DNA of 64,000 nt from Haloarcula sebkhae (GCF_014647415.1 NZ_BMPD01000001.1:620001-684000); one strand, 5' to 3'; shown: positions 16,141 through 26,740, numbered from the stretch's first letter. The notes: generated by a model not told the origin, from the letters alone. Numbers and translations are program-made.

Positions 16141-18327
16141 TTAGAAGTAGTCGATGGCCGGGTTCAGTTCCTGCTTCATCCCCTTGCGCTCGCGGATCTC
16201 GCTGATCTTGTCGGGCTGAAGGTTGTCGGCAAGGACCTGGAAGCCGGCGTTCTCGGTGTTCCAGGAGGCACGACCCTCGGTCGCGGAGCGGATGTCGGAG
16301 GAGAAGCCGATCATCTCGTCGACCGGCGCGACGCCTTCGACGACCATCAGGTCGCCTTCCTGGTACATGTCGTCGACGCGGCCACGGCGGCCCTGAATCT
16401 CGCCGCTGGCAGCGCCCATGTGGTCGTTGGGCACGTCGATGCGGACCTGCTGAATCGGCTCCAGCAGCTTGATACTGGCGTCGATAAGTGCGTTGTGCAC
16501 AGCCTCGCGGACAGCCGGGATGACCTGAGCCGGACCGCGGTGGATGGCGTCCTCGTGGAGGCGGGCGTCGTGGAGACGGATGAGCGACCCCTGTACCGGC
16601 TCGGACGCGAGCGGACCGTCGTCGAGGGCCTCTTCGAGACCTTCGATGACGAGCTCCATCGTCTCGTTGAGGTGCTGGATACCCTTCGTCTCATCGAGCA
16701 GGATGTTGGTCCCGTGGATGTGCTCGATGTTCTGGGAGTCGTCCTTGTCCATACCGGCCTCCTGCAGCGCTTCACGGCGCTCCAGTTCTGGCATGTCCAT
16801 CGACGCCTCGCCCATCTTAATCGTCTCGACGATGTCCTCGCCGAGCGGCTCGATGCTGATGTAGAAGCGGTTGTGGTTGTTCGGCGACCGACCTTCGACT
16901 TCGCGACTGTCTTCCTGCGGGGCCTCGCGGTAGACAACAATCGGCTCACCGGTGTTGATCGGGATACCCTGGTTGCGCTCGATACGCTGGCCGATGACTT
17001 CCAGGTGGAGTTCACCCTGCCCGGAGATGAGGTGCTCGCCGGTGTCCTCGTTAATTTCGACCTGGATGGTCGGGTCTTCCTTGGCGACCTGCTGGAGCGT
17101 CTCGATGAGCTTCGGCAAGTCGTCCATGTTCTGCGCCTCGACGGACTTCGTGATGACCGGCTCCGAGATGTGCTCGATGGACTCGAACGGCGTCATCTCC
17201 TCGCTGGAGACAGTGGAGCCAGCGATAGCGTCCTTGAGGCCCGTGACGGCGGCGATGTTCCCGGCGGGGACGCGGTCGACTTCCTCGCGCTCGCCACCCA
17301 TGTAGATGCCGACGCTCTGGATGCGGTTCTTGCCCGCGGTCCCGGAGACGTACAGCTCCTGACCCTTCTCCAGCGTACCGGAGAAGACACGACCGGCGGC
17401 GATCTCGCCGGCGTGTGGGTCGACACCGATGTCAGTAACCATCAGGACGACTTCGCCGTCCTCGTTGACCAGCCGCATGTCGTCGGCGAGCTGGGATTCG
17501 GCGTCACCACGCCAGATACGCGGAACGCGCATCGGCTGGGCGTCGACAGGGTTGGGGAAGTGCTCACACACCATGTCAAGCACCACGTCGGACAGCGGCG
17601 TGCGCTCGTGGAGTTCCTGGCGGTTGTCGTTGCGCTCAAGCTCCATGATTTCGCCGAAGTCCATGCCGGTCCGCTGCATCGACGGCATCGAGACGCCCCA
17701 CTTGTACAGCGCGGAGCCGAAGCCGACGGTGCCTTCCTCGACGGAGACCGTCCAGTCCTCGATGTCGTCCATCTCCTCGGTCATGCCGCGGATGAGTTCG
17801 TTGACATCCTGAATGACCGCGAGCAGGCGCTTCTGCATCTCTTCAGGGCCTTCCTGAAGTTCGGAGATGAGGCGGTCGACCTTGTTGATGAACAGCGTCG
17901 GCTTGACGCCCTCGCGGAGCGCCTGCCGGAGCACCGTCTCGGTCTGGGGCATCGCGCCCTCAACGGCGTCGACGACCACCAGCGCGCCGTCGACGGCACG
18001 CATCGCGCGGGTCACGTCGCCACCGAAGTCGACGTGGCCAGGGGTGTCGATAAGGTTGATGAGGTGGTTCTGGTCCTCGTACTCGTGGGTCATCGAAACG
18101 TTAGCCGCGTCGATGGTGATCCCACGTTCCTGTTCGTCTTCCTCGGTGTCCATCGCCAGCTGTTCGCCGGCAGTGTCGTCGGAAATCATGCCGGCACCGG
18201 CCAGCAGATTGTCTGTCAGCGTCGTCTTTCCGTGATCGACGTGAGCAGCGATGGCGATGTTCCGGATGTGCTCCGGATCGTCCATCAGTGTCTCACATTC
18301 TTGGACGATTTTCTTACGTCGGCCCAT
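16141..18327 (-). CDS. fusA: Translation elongation factor EF-2
   Basis: The 728-residue GTPase drives ribosomal translocation. The start is the ATG at 18327 ([17 protein letters not shown]). An upstream start at 18357 is rejected because the extra residues are absent from the usual archaeal N-terminus. The G motifs [10 protein letters not shown] (about 28-37), DTPGHVDF and NKVDR are present, and domain IV carries [15 protein letters not shown], the diphthamide-modified His region. The length is normal for Haloarcula-type EF-2. It stands alone here, about 8.7 kb from rps7, instead of directly following it. Confidence 0.97.
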   Translation of the reverse strand: MGRRKKIVQECETLMDDPEHIRNIAIAAHVDHGKTTLTDNLLAGAGMISDDTAGEQLAMDTEEDEQERGITIDAANVSMTHEYEDQNHLINLIDTPGHVDFGGDVTRAMRAVDGALVVVDAVEGAMPQTETVLRQALREGVKPTLFINKVDRLISELQEGPEEMQKRLLAVIQDVNELIRGMTEEMDDIEDWTVSVEEGTVGFGSALYKWGVSMPSMQRTGMDFGEIMELERNDNRQELHERTPLSDVVLDMVCEHFPNPVDAQPMRVPRIWRGDAESQLADDMRLVNEDGEVVLMVTDIGVDPHAGEIAAGRVFSGTLEKGQELYVSGTAGKNRIQSVGIYMGGEREEVDRVPAGNIAAVTGLKDAIAGSTVSSEEMTPFESIEHISEPVITKSVEAQNMDDLPKLIETLQQVAKEDPTIQVEINEDTGEHLISGQGELHLEVIGQRIERNQGIPINTGEPIVVYREAPQEDSREVEGRSPNNHNRFYISIEPLGEDIVETIKMGEASMDMPELERREALQEAGMDKDDSQNIEHIHGTNILLDETKGIQHLNETMELVIEGLEEALDDGPLASEPVQGSLIRLHDARLHEDAIHRGPAQVIPAVREAVHNALIDASIKLLEPIQQVRIDVPNDHMGAASGEIQGRRGRVDDMYQEGDLMVVEGVAPVDEMIGFSSDIRSATEGRASWNTENAGFQVLADNLQPDKISEIRERKGMKQELNPAIDYF

Positions 18328-18530
18328 TATACAGCATTCTATCAACAGCAGGGTCAAAAGGATAGTGTTTCACTACGGCCGTGACCGCTCGAAATCCGGC
18401 CGTTCGCGTGGCATGGTCTGGCATTCCGACCGATCGATAGCTAAAGGCGTATGCTCAGCGATTATAATTATTTGCAGTCGAATGAGTAATGATTGCAAAG
18501 GTATTAGCGCCAGCCAGCAGAGGGAAGCGT

Positions 18531-19724
18531 ATGACTCGGCGTCCACACCTCGACACGATCGCAGTCGATACTGAGACGGCGTCAGCAGCAGGGGACGTCA
18601 CGCTCCCGATACACCTCTCCTCGACTTACGAACTGGCCGGGCTCGACACGGACCTGTCTCTAGAGGACATCGACCCCGGAGACGGGGAGTTCCTCTACTC
18701 GCGGCTGTCGAACCCGACACGACACGGCCTCGAACAGGAGTTAGCCGCGCTCGAAGGCGGAGAACAGGCCTATGCCTTCAGTTCGGGGACGGCAGCCGTC
18801 GCAACAGCGGTGCTCTCACTGGTCGAGCCGGGCGATCACGTCGTCGCGTTCGACGACCTCTACGCGGGCACGCGACGAATGTTTGAAACGCTGTTCCGGG
18901 ACCAGCTCGGTGTCGACGTGGAGTTCGTCGACGCGACCGATGTCGACGCTGTAGCGGCCGCGATGACACCGGCAACAGAGCTAGTCTGGGTCGAGACCCC
19001 GACAAACCCGGGTATCAGACTGTGTGACATCGACGCGATTGCGGCCGTCGCCGCCGACTACGACGCGACGGTCGGGGTCGACAACACCTTCGCGAGTCCG
19101 TACTTCCAGCAACCGCTGTCGCTCGGCGCGGACCTCGTGGTCCACAGCACAACGAAGTACCTCAACGGCCACAGCGATGCCGTCGGCGGCGCGCTGATTA
19201 CCGACGACCCCGAGGTGGCCGAACGGGTAGAGTTCCGCCAGCAGATCGCCCTCGGGAATATGCTCGCCCCGTTCGACAGCTACCTCATCTCGCGGGGCAT
19301 CAAGACGCTGGGTGTCCGGATGACTCGCCACGAGAACAACGCCATGGCCCTTGCGCGGTACCTCGAGGACCACGAGCGCGTCGAAACGGTCCACTACCCG
19401 GGGCTAGAGAGCCATCCACAGCACGACCTCGCCCGCGAGCAGATGCAGGGCTTTGGCGGCGTACTTTCGTTCGAACTGACCGGAGAAATGGCCGATGCCA
19501 AGCGTTTTCTCGAAGCGTTAGAGACGGTGACGCTGGCAGTCAGCCTCGGCGGTGTCGAGAGCCTAGCGGAGCTTCCGGCGGCGATGACACACGAACCGCT
19601 CTCACCGGCGGCGCGGGACGACCTCGGCATCTCCGATACACTCATCCGCCTTTCGGTGGGGATCGAGGATGTCGAGGACCTCCGGGTCGACCTGGAGCGC
19701 GGTTTCGCGGCGCTCGAGTCCTGA
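18531..19724 (+). CDS. metB: Cystathionine gamma-synthase/lyase-like PLP enzyme
   Basis: The 397-residue protein starts at MTRRPHLDTIAVDTE. It has the family features in order: YSRLSNPTRHGLEQELAALEGG (PLP phosphate and tetramer contact), FSSGTAAVATAVLSL, VWVETPTNPGIRLCDI, and the PLP lysine in HSTTKYLNGHSDAVGG. The C-terminal part has the conserved LGGVESLAELPAAMTH segment. The family covers cystathionine gamma-synthase, gamma-lyase and O-acetylhomoserine sulfhydrylase, and the exact reaction cannot be told from sequence alone. Homoserine dehydrogenase nearby suggests a methionine or cysteine pathway role. It diverges from EF-2 with a 203-bp gap. Confidence 0.88.
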   Translation: MTRRPHLDTIAVDTETASAAGDVTLPIHLSSTYELAGLDTDLSLEDIDPGDGEFLYSRLSNPTRHGLEQELAALEGGEQAYAFSSGTAAVATAVLSLVEPGDHVVAFDDLYAGTRRMFETLFRDQLGVDVEFVDATDVDAVAAAMTPATELVWVETPTNPGIRLCDIDAIAAVAADYDATVGVDNTFASPYFQQPLSLGADLVVHSTTKYLNGHSDAVGGALITDDPEVAERVEFRQQIALGNMLAPFDSYLISRGIKTLGVRMTRHENNAMALARYLEDHERVETVHYPGLESHPQHDLAREQMQGFGGVLSFELTGEMADAKRFLEALETVTLAVSLGGVESLAELPAAMTHEPLSPAARDDLGISDTLIRLSVGIEDVEDLRVDLERGFAALES

Positions 19725-19790
19725 GCGCTGCGTGCGAACGCTGCCCCCACCCGTGCATTAATAGCGCTTCGCCCCGTGAGATAGTGACAC

Positions 19791-20585
19791 ATGGACGTGC
19801 ACGTGCAGGGTGGGCCGGCCGAACCGTTTCTCGGAGCGAGGGACCTCTTCTCGACGGAACACGACCTGAAACGACCAGTGACTGTCCGGGTCCGGGAGGA
19901 CCCTGACGAGCGTACCCGCGTCAGCCACAGCGAGGACGCCCACAGGCTGACGATCTCCCGTCAGGCCGCCACGAGTGCAATGGCCCGCGAACTCGCGTTA
20001 CACGAGTACGCACACATGCACCACCACGAATGCGGGCATCCATCGCACACACAATCGACGCGAGAAGCCATTTACCTCGCGCTGGCGGGGCGATCGGTCG
20101 AACAGCGAAAGCTCACGCACTGTTACCAGATCGCTAACCACATGAAGGACGTCTACGCCGACGATATCTGGATGCCGGTGGTTCCCGGCGACAAGCTGGT
20201 GCCGTTTCTGGAAGCCAGCCTCGCGGCTGCCGTCGCGGACCGCCCCGGCGATCCGCCGACCTGGGATCGCTCGGCATCGCTGACCCGGGTGCGCCACCCC
20301 AGCGAACCGGCCGCACGGCTGACGCCGGCTGCAGATCCGGACATCACAGCTGTCAACGCAGCGTTCGCTCTTGCGCTGTGTGAGCGCCACGATCTGGTCG
20401 GCTCGGACCACCGCCTGTACGACCTCGCGCACGCCGCGGCACAGGACGCCGAATCGGTCGATCTCGCGGAATTCAAGCACCATTTCGCGGCACTCTCGCC
20501 CGAACCGGACGAGTCCGAATTCCGGAAGGCGCTCGTCGACGTGACTCGCGCGTACGCCGGCGGCGGCGGTCGTGCGGCAGACTGA
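19791..20585 (+). CDS. DUF5781-like HExxH protein
   Basis: The 264-residue soluble protein has a zinc-metallopeptidase motif HEYAH in LALHEYAHMHHHECGH (about residues 67-82), with four further His/Cys residues close by. The downstream helix (REAIYLALAGRSVEQRKLTHCYQIANHMKDVY) contains a Glu and a His that could be the third ligand. I recall this haloarchaeal family as DUF5781. No secretion signal is present, so it acts in the cytoplasm. A TATA-like cattaatag about 28-36 nt upstream of the ATG fits a leaderless message. Substrate unknown; peptidase activity is inferred from the motif only. Confidence 0.7.
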   Translation: MDVHVQGGPAEPFLGARDLFSTEHDLKRPVTVRVREDPDERTRVSHSEDAHRLTISRQAATSAMARELALHEYAHMHHHECGHPSHTQSTREAIYLALAGRSVEQRKLTHCYQIANHMKDVYADDIWMPVVPGDKLVPFLEASLAAAVADRPGDPPTWDRSASLTRVRHPSEPAARLTPAADPDITAVNAAFALALCERHDLVGSDHRLYDLAHAAAQDAESVDLAEFKHHFAALSPEPDESEFRKALVDVTRAYAGGGGRAAD

Positions 20586-20736
20586 AGCCGGATGTCCCGG
20601 TGCTGTCGGATTACCGACGGGCCGTGTCGTCACACACAGGTAGGGCCTCGCCGTCAACGACTGCCGGCTTCGCTCGCGCGCGAACACGGATTAACCGGCA
20701 GAACTGTTTTTGCATGGACTTGTGAACTAGCTGACT

Positions 20737-23700
20737 ATGACCGAGGCGCTTCGTGGCCGACATCTCGACGGGGAAACCGATGTCGTCGGCGAACGAATTC
20801 GGGTGTTACACATCGACGACGATCGCGATTTCGTGGCTGTCGCAGCGGATTCCCTGGAGGCCGCGGACGACCGAATCTCCGTCGAAACCGCGACCAGCGC
20901 ACGAGACGGGCTCGATCGGCTCGCCGAAAACGGGTTCGACGCTGTCGTCTCCGACTACGATATGCCGAAGATGAACGGCATCGAACTGCTCGACGCGATT
21001 CGGGAGACAAACCCGGATCTGCCGTTCATTCTGTTCACCGGCAAAGGGAGCGAAGAGGTAGCCAGCGAAGCGATCTCGATGGGCGTTACCGACTATCTAC
21101 AGAAGTCGTTCGGCGTCGAGGTGTACGAACTGCTGGCCAACCGCATCGAAAACGCGGTCTCCGAGTACCGCGCGAAACGACAAGCCGCCGAGTCAGAGCG
21201 CCGCGTCCGTGAACTCACCGAGGCGACCCACGATATCCTCTGGGAGTTCACCGCCGACCTGAGCGAACTGCTCGTGATCAACTCAGCCTACGAGGACATC
21301 TGGGGGCGGTCGGTGGCCAGGCTCCGTGACAACCCGTACGACTTCCTAAACGGCATCCATCCCGAGGACCGCGAACTGATGAAAGACACGATGCGGAGCC
21401 TGATGAACGGCGAATCGGCTGACGTCGAATGCCGTGTCAACGCAACAGAGGAGTATCAGCGCTGGGTCTGGATACAGGGCGAGCCGATCACGAACGACGA
21501 CGGCGACATAGTTCGCGTGGCCGGATTCGCTCGTGACATCACCGAGCGGCGGAACCACGAGCGCGAACTCGAAGCCACGAAGAACCAGCTCGCGGAGCAC
21601 AACCAGACGCTCCGGAAGCTCTACGAAATCAGCGCCGACGCCGACGCCTCGTTTGAAGAGAAGATTCAGGCGGTTCTGGATCTGGGTCAGGAGCGTCTCG
21701 GGACTGCCGGCGCGTTCCTGTCCTCGAGCGATACTGACCGCGACGAGTTTACCATTCGCTATGCGAGCGGGAGCGACGAACGGCTCACGCCGGGAACTGT
21801 CACGCCGCTGTCGGAGTCGTACTGCCGGAAGATGACCGACGCGGGAAGCGTCATGGCAATCGCGGAAGCGTCCGAAGAGGGCTGGGAATCCGATCCAGCG
21901 TACGAACGATGGGAATTCGAGACGTACATCAGCGGTGAGGTCCGCGTCTGCGATACGCACTCGGGGACACTCTGTTTCGTCGACCGGTCGTCCCGCGAGA
22001 CTTCCTTCACCGAAGACGAGAAGACGTTCGTTCATCTCGCAGCGCAGTGGGTGAGCTACGAACTCGAACGTCAGCAGCGCGAGGGGCGCCTCGAACGGTA
22101 CAAGGAGTACACCGACGACATGCTGGACGCCATCGACGACGTGTTCTACGTCCTCGATAGCGATGGCCGCTTCCGGCGCTGGAACGAGAGTCTGCTGAAC
22201 GTGACTGGCTACTCGGCTGCCGAAGTCGCCGGAACCCATGGAGCTGAATTCTTCCCGGAAGAGCATCGAGACCTTGTTCTGGCCGCGATCGAATCGGTGT
22301 TCGAGGGTGATACCACCCGCGTGGAGGTACCGTTTATTACGAAATCGGGAGATCAGATCCCTCACGAGTTCACGGCGACCCGCGTCGAGGACCCCGACGG
22401 AAATCCGATGCTGGCCGGTATCGGTCGGGATATCACCGAACGGAAGGCACGCGAGCAGGAACTTACCCGGACGAAGGAACTCCTCGACCAGGCCCAGCGG
22501 ATCGCGAGTGTCGGCGGCTGGGAGATAGACGTGACAACCGACCCGCCGGAAATGACGGTGACAAGCGAGTTCTATCAGATACATGGGTTGACGCCGGATG
22601 ACGAACTGAGCGTCGAATCCATCGTCGACCTGTACCACCCCGACGATAGGGAAGCGGTCATGGCTGAGTTCCATCGAGCGATAGAAACGGCTGAGGGGTA
22701 CGACATGGAGGTGCGTATCGGAGACGAAGACCACTTCCGGTGGGTCCGCGCGCTGTGTGAACCGGTCACCGAGAACGGCGACGTTGTCAAACTCCGTGGC
22801 TCTGTCCAGGATATCACGGACCGAAAGCTCCGGGAGCGCGAACTGGAGGGGGCTCGCGAGCGGATGGAAATCGCGCTAGAGACCACGAATACGGTCGTCT
22901 GGGACCGCGAATTCGAGTCCGGCGGCCTGTCGTACTACCCCGGGTCCGAAACACTGTATGGCACCGACATCGAGTCGCTGGACGAGTTTTTACCGCTGGT
23001 CCATCCCGAGGACCAGCGGGACGTAGCGGCACGCATCGAATCGGCGACCGAGACTGGCACGTACGAAGCCGAGTTCCGAATCATCCGTGACGGCGAGGTC
23101 CGCTGGATGGAGGCGAAGGGCCGCGTCGAATCCGACGGCGACGGGGCTCCAGTCCGGGCGATCGGTATCGACCGTGACATCACCGAACGCAAGCGCCGCG
23201 AGCAGGAGCTGGAGGAGACAAACGAACGTCTCGAAGAGTTCACGAGCATCGTCAGCCACGACCTCAGGAACCCGCTATCCGTCGCCGAGGGACGCATCGA
23301 ACTGGCCCAGCAGGAGTCCGACAGCGAACACCTCGACAGCGCCAGTGACGCGCTCGAACGGATGCGGACGCTCATCGACGACCTGCTCGCGGCCGCACGC
23401 GACGAGCAGTCGGCGGTTGACGCCGGCGTCGTGGCACTCACGGACACGGCCGAACAGTGCTGGCACAACGTCGAAACCAGCGACGCCGAACTCGCTGTCG
23501 AGACGGACGCCGTCGTTCGTGCCGACAGGAGCCGATTGGAACAGCTGCTCGAGAACCTGTTCAGCAACAGCGTCGAACACGGCGGTGACGACGTGGTAGT
23601 CACCATCGGAGAGCTTGACGACGGCTTCTACGTCGAAGACGACGGCGAGGGTATCGACGAGGCGAACCGGTCGCGCGTGTTCGAAACGGGATACTCGACA

Positions 23701-23835
23701 TCAGACGCCGGGACGGGGTTCGGGCTCTGGATCGTCGCGGAAATCGCCGACGCTCACGACTGGACGGTGACTATCGACGAGGGGAGCGAGGGCGGCGCAC
23801 GGTTCGAGATTACCGGCGTCGATATCGTGGAGTGA
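20737..23835 (+). CDS. Receiver-PAS-GAF-PAS hybrid histidine kinase
   Basis: The 1,032-residue sensor kinase has no membrane segments. Domains in order: receiver (about 20-140, acidic HIDDDRD, phosphoacceptor D73 in SDYDMPKMNG, Lys in YLQKSF), PAS (about 170-285, ending DITERR), GAF (about 310-450), three further PAS/PAC units (ending DITERKA, DITDRK and DITERKR), HisKA with the phosphorylated His in SIVSHDLRNPL, and a HATPase with an N box (NLFSNSVEHGG) and G boxes (DDGEGIDE, GTGFGLWIV). Soluble kinases of this design are numerous in haloarchaea. The signal is unknown; GAF and PAS domains suggest small ligands, light or redox. Confidence 0.92.
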   Translation: MTEALRGRHLDGETDVVGERIRVLHIDDDRDFVAVAADSLEAADDRISVETATSARDGLDRLAENGFDAVVSDYDMPKMNGIELLDAIRETNPDLPFILFTGKGSEEVASEAISMGVTDYLQKSFGVEVYELLANRIENAVSEYRAKRQAAESERRVRELTEATHDILWEFTADLSELLVINSAYEDIWGRSVARLRDNPYDFLNGIHPEDRELMKDTMRSLMNGESADVECRVNATEEYQRWVWIQGEPITNDDGDIVRVAGFARDITERRNHERELEATKNQLAEHNQTLRKLYEISADADASFEEKIQAVLDLGQERLGTAGAFLSSSDTDRDEFTIRYASGSDERLTPGTVTPLSESYCRKMTDAGSVMAIAEASEEGWESDPAYERWEFETYISGEVRVCDTHSGTLCFVDRSSRETSFTEDEKTFVHLAAQWVSYELERQQREGRLERYKEYTDDMLDAIDDVFYVLDSDGRFRRWNESLLNVTGYSAAEVAGTHGAEFFPEEHRDLVLAAIESVFEGDTTRVEVPFITKSGDQIPHEFTATRVEDPDGNPMLAGIGRDITERKAREQELTRTKELLDQAQRIASVGGWEIDVTTDPPEMTVTSEFYQIHGLTPDDELSVESIVDLYHPDDREAVMAEFHRAIETAEGYDMEVRIGDEDHFRWVRALCEPVTENGDVVKLRGSVQDITDRKLRERELEGARERMEIALETTNTVVWDREFESGGLSYYPGSETLYGTDIESLDEFLPLVHPEDQRDVAARIESATETGTYEAEFRIIRDGEVRWMEAKGRVESDGDGAPVRAIGIDRDITERKRREQELEETNERLEEFTSIVSHDLRNPLSVAEGRIELAQQESDSEHLDSASDALERMRTLIDDLLAAARDEQSAVDAGVVALTDTAEQCWHNVETSDAELAVETDAVVRADRSRLEQLLENLFSNSVEHGGDDVVVTIGELDDGFYVEDDGEGIDEANRSRVFETGYSTSDAGTGFGLWIVAEIADAHDWTVTIDEGSEGGARFEITGVDIVE

Positions 23836-23911
23836 CAGACCGGCGCGTGTTCGTTCCGGCCCGTAGTTGGCCGCCGAAGACCAATTCAACCAAGCGTTCG
23901 AAGGCCCGCTC

Positions 23912-24766
23912 GTGCAACCCCGCTCACTCGCTGTCGGAATCGCTCTGGTTTCGCTCGTCGTCCTTGGAGGCTGTACTGCCTTCAGCACTGCCGGCCCAAA
24001 CAGCGGCGAGCGGACCGTGACGCCCGCCCCGGTCCCCACGCCGGACCCGAGCCTGCCGCCAGGTGTCACTGCCAACAGCATCAGCGACCCCGAGCGACTC
24101 GGCAGCGCCCACGAGCGGCGGCTGACGAACAGGAGCTACACCGTCACGGTTGCCCGAACCGTCCAGTTCGCCAACGGGACGATAGTGCGACGGCTGGAGC
24201 AGGGTCGGATGGTGGGTGCCGACGGCAGGATTCTCTCGTGGCGTCACCGGACAGAGCCTGAACGGGGCGGCGGTGACGCTATCGTCAGCAGACGCGCGTG
24301 GACTAACGAGTCCGTTCACGTTCTCCGTCTTCAGTATGCAAACGGGACGACGCGGTACAGGGTCGGGGAGTCCCACCGGCGGTATCCGTACCGGCGGACC
24401 GCGTACAACGTCGCGAGGACGTTATCGGACGAGAACGCGGCCATCGTCGCCAGCGACACCGACGCCGACCCGCCGACGTACGCACTTGAATCACGGAACC
24501 TGAGTGAGGAGTTGGGAACGAGCACGGATCTGGACCGCGTCGAAACGAGTCGCATCCGAGCGGTCGTCATCGGGACGGGGGTTCTTAAGCGCGCATCGGT
24601 ACGTTACGCCGGGATGCGGGACGGCGCGCCGGCTGTCGCCAACAGCACTGTTCGGTTCAACACCGACCCGGAGACGGTCACGCGTCCGGAGTGGGTGGCG
24701 ACCACCCTCGAACAACAGCCCCGAGAAAATGAGACAACCGCCGAGTCCACGCAGGCGACCGGCTAA
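23912..24766 (+). CDS. Lipoprotein of unknown function
   Basis: The 284-residue protein starts at GTG 23912. A longer frame from 23867 is rejected because the signal sequence begins here (MQPRSLAVGIALVSLVVLGG). A lipobox LGGC with Cys at about residue 22 predicts a lipid-anchored cell-surface protein. A Thr/Pro-rich linker follows, then a mixed domain with repeated YTVTVARTVQ and RYRVGES strands that resembles extracytoplasmic haloarchaeal beta-rich domains. Its 3' end overlaps the convergent ECF gene by 4 bp. Substrate-binding function is possible, not shown. Confidence 0.75.
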   Translation: MQPRSLAVGIALVSLVVLGGCTAFSTAGPNSGERTVTPAPVPTPDPSLPPGVTANSISDPERLGSAHERRLTNRSYTVTVARTVQFANGTIVRRLEQGRMVGADGRILSWRHRTEPERGGGDAIVSRRAWTNESVHVLRLQYANGTTRYRVGESHRRYPYRRTAYNVARTLSDENAAIVASDTDADPPTYALESRNLSEELGTSTDLDRVETSRIRAVVIGTGVLKRASVRYAGMRDGAPAVANSTVRFNTDPETVTRPEWVATTLEQQPRENETTAESTQATG

Positions 24767-25473
24767 ACCGAGACGAGCGGCGATACCGCCAACGCGATAC
24801 CGACAGCGAGCACCGGGTAGTCACGACGGTCGAAGGCAAGCGGCGGCAGCGTCGGGTTCCACGCGAAACAGCGGGCCCGCAGGGCGACCGAAAGCCGGTC
24901 CGAGCGGTCGAGCGTCCGTTCCAGCGACCGGACGGCGAGCAACCGAACGCGATCTCGGAGCGGGCGGGCCTCGCCGCCACGAGCGTGGATGGCGTCACGC
25001 ACCTCCCGAACGTCAGCGAGCACCAGCGGGAACAACCGGACGACGAGCGCCATCCCGATGCCGAGAATCTGGCCTGGCTTCCCGGGAATCAGACGCTGGA
25101 CCGCCGCCCGTGTGTCCCGAACCGGCGTCGACGTGAGGTAGGCGGCACTGACGAGCAACACCGGGAGGATACGTCCGACGTGCAGCGCCGAGCGGAGCGC
25201 CGGGTCGACCCGAAACCACGGTGGGCCAGGCGCCACACCGGCGACGAACGGGGCCAGCGCCAGCACGGCAAGGACGATCCGATACGAGCGCAGAACGGCC
25301 AGCGGCGAGAGCCGGGCCGCCGCGAGCGCACACAGCGCGAACGCGGTCGTCCCGACGAGCCACGGGAGCGTTGGATGAGCGACCGCAGCGATAGCGAACC
25401 CGAACTGAAATAGGAGCTTCGACCGCGGGTCCAGCCGATGTGCGACCGTCGAGCCGGGTCGGTAGCTCAACAT
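24763..25473 (-). CDS. bioN: ECF transporter T component (BioN/CbiQ-like)
   Basis: The 236-residue membrane protein has four or five hydrophobic segments and the T-component coupling region near residues 190-215 (SLERTLDRSDRLSVALRARC). The usual Ala-Arg-Gly signature is read as RARC here. It pairs with the ATPase and the BioY-like substrate protein upstream in an overlapping operon (7 bp overlap with the ATPase gene). Together they form an energy-coupling-factor importer, probably for biotin. The T component transmits ATP hydrolysis to the S component. Confidence 0.85.
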   Translation of the reverse strand: MLSYRPGSTVAHRLDPRSKLLFQFGFAIAAVAHPTLPWLVGTTAFALCALAAARLSPLAVLRSYRIVLAVLALAPFVAGVAPGPPWFRVDPALRSALHVGRILPVLLVSAAYLTSTPVRDTRAAVQRLIPGKPGQILGIGMALVVRLFPLVLADVREVRDAIHARGGEARPLRDRVRLLAVRSLERTLDRSDRLSVALRARCFAWNPTLPPLAFDRRDYPVLAVGIALAVSPLVSV

Positions 25474-26171
25474 CGTGGGTCTCTGATGCCGAGGTCCGGA
25501 AGGGTATCGAGCGCCTCGGCTGGCGGCGCATCGAGAACGACCTGCCCCTCGTGCAGTGCGACGAGGCGGTCGGCCCGCTCGTGGAGGTCCCGGAGGTCGT
25601 GCGTGACGACAATGACACCCGTGCCATCAGCGGCGAGCGCGTCGAGGTGGTCGAGTACTGACTGCCTCGCCGGCCAGTCCAGCCCGACGAGCGGTTCGTC
25701 GAGCACGAGGTAGTCCGGTTCCATGGCGAGTGCCCCCGCGATGGCGACGCGGGCCTGTTCGCCACCCGAGAGGGCGTCGATACGGCTCTCGGCGGCATCA
25801 CCGAGGTCGACAGCGTCGAGTGCCGTGTCGACCCGGCGATCGATCTCAACCCTGTCGAGCCCGAGGTTCTCCGGGCCGAAGGCCACGTCAGCCGCCACGG
25901 TCGCAGCGACGAACTGGTCGCGGGGGTGCTGAAACACCATCCCGATACGTGTCCGGGCGACGACGGGGTCGTCCGTCACGTCGGTCCCGTCGACGGTGAC
26001 CGTTCCGGCGTCGGGCGTCAGCAGGGCGTTGAGATGCCGGACGAGCGTCGTCTTGCCGCTCCCGTTCGGCCCGACGAGCAGACAGTACTGACCATCAGGT
26101 ATCGACAGTGTGACCCCGTCGAGGACATCGACATCGCCGTACCGATAGCGCAGGTCGCTGACCTCGATCAT
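25467..26171 (-). CDS. bioM: ECF transporter ATPase (BioM-like)
   Basis: The 234-residue ATPase starts at ATG 26171, which overlaps the BioY stop (ATGA). A longer frame to 26300 is rejected because it would sit inside bioY. Walker A GPNGSGKTTL (about 34-43), Q-loop VFQHPRDQF, signature LSGGEQARVAIAGAL and Walker B YLVLDEPLVGLD are all intact. It powers the transporter formed with the T component and BioY. A single ATPase gene is present, so the complex is expected to use it as a homodimer. Confidence 0.92.
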   Translation of the reverse strand: MIEVSDLRYRYGDVDVLDGVTLSIPDGQYCLLVGPNGSGKTTLVRHLNALLTPDAGTVTVDGTDVTDDPVVARTRIGMVFQHPRDQFVAATVAADVAFGPENLGLDRVEIDRRVDTALDAVDLGDAAESRIDALSGGEQARVAIAGALAMEPDYLVLDEPLVGLDWPARQSVLDHLDALAADGTGVIVVTHDLRDLHERADRLVALHEGQVVLDAPPAEALDTLPDLGIRDPRC

Positions 26172-26740
26172 CGACCGGCGAGATACCCACCCTGCACGAT
26201 GGCGATCGCGATACCGAGCTTCAGGAGGTCGAGCGGGATGTACGGAGCCATGAGGGCCGCGGCGCGGGCGAACGGCAGCCCGGTGACCACCGCCATCCAC
26301 GGGATGCCGATCGCATACACGACGGCAACCGCCGCGGTGAGCGCGACGACCTGAACCGGAACAGAGAGGTCAGCGACCGGTTTCGGCGCTATGCCCCGGT
26401 GTGCGATAGCGCCGGCGACGACCGCGCCGACGAGGAAGCCGACGAGGAAGCCGCCGGTCTTCCCGGCAATGACATACCCAATACCTGCGGTCCCGTTCGA
26501 GAACACCGGAGCGCCAGCGATACCGACCAGCAGGTACAACAGGAGAGCGACGCCGCCCCACAGCGGCCCCAGTAGCAGGCCGGCAAAAAACATCCCGAAC
26601 GGCTGCAGCGAGAACACCACCGGTCCGATCGGGATAGATAGCTGTGCGAGCCCCGCGGTCAGCGCCGCGAGTAGCACCGCCTTCGTGAACAAGCCCACAG
26701 TCTCGTCGTCGACAAGGTCGACGGATTGCTCTGTTGCCAT
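26168..26740 (-). CDS. bioY: BioY-family biotin transporter
   Basis: The 190-residue substrate-binding (S) component has about six membrane helices and the BioY signature features: LSIPIGPVVFSLQPFGMFFAG near the N-terminus, LLLYLLVGIAGAPVF and GTAGIGYVIAGKTGGF in the middle. It is the first gene of bioY-bioM-bioN on the minus strand, with ATGA overlap to the ATPase. Such a complete module usually supports biotin uptake. The operon is inserted between rps7 and the EF-2 region. Confidence 0.92.
   Translation of the reverse strand: MATEQSVDLVDDETVGLFTKAVLLAALTAGLAQLSIPIGPVVFSLQPFGMFFAGLLLGPLWGGVALLLYLLVGIAGAPVFSNGTAGIGYVIAGKTGGFLVGFLVGAVVAGAIAHRGIAPKPVADLSVPVQVVALTAAVAVVYAIGIPWMAVVTGLPFARAAALMAPYIPLDLLKLGIAIAIVQGGYLAGR

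Noticed and set aside
16420-18384. 654-codon rightward frame over EF-2
   Set aside because: Antisense shadow of EF-2 with composition mirrored from that gene.
21346-22734. 462-codon leftward frame over the sensor kinase
   Set aside because: Antisense to a gene with clear receiver, PAS and kinase motifs.
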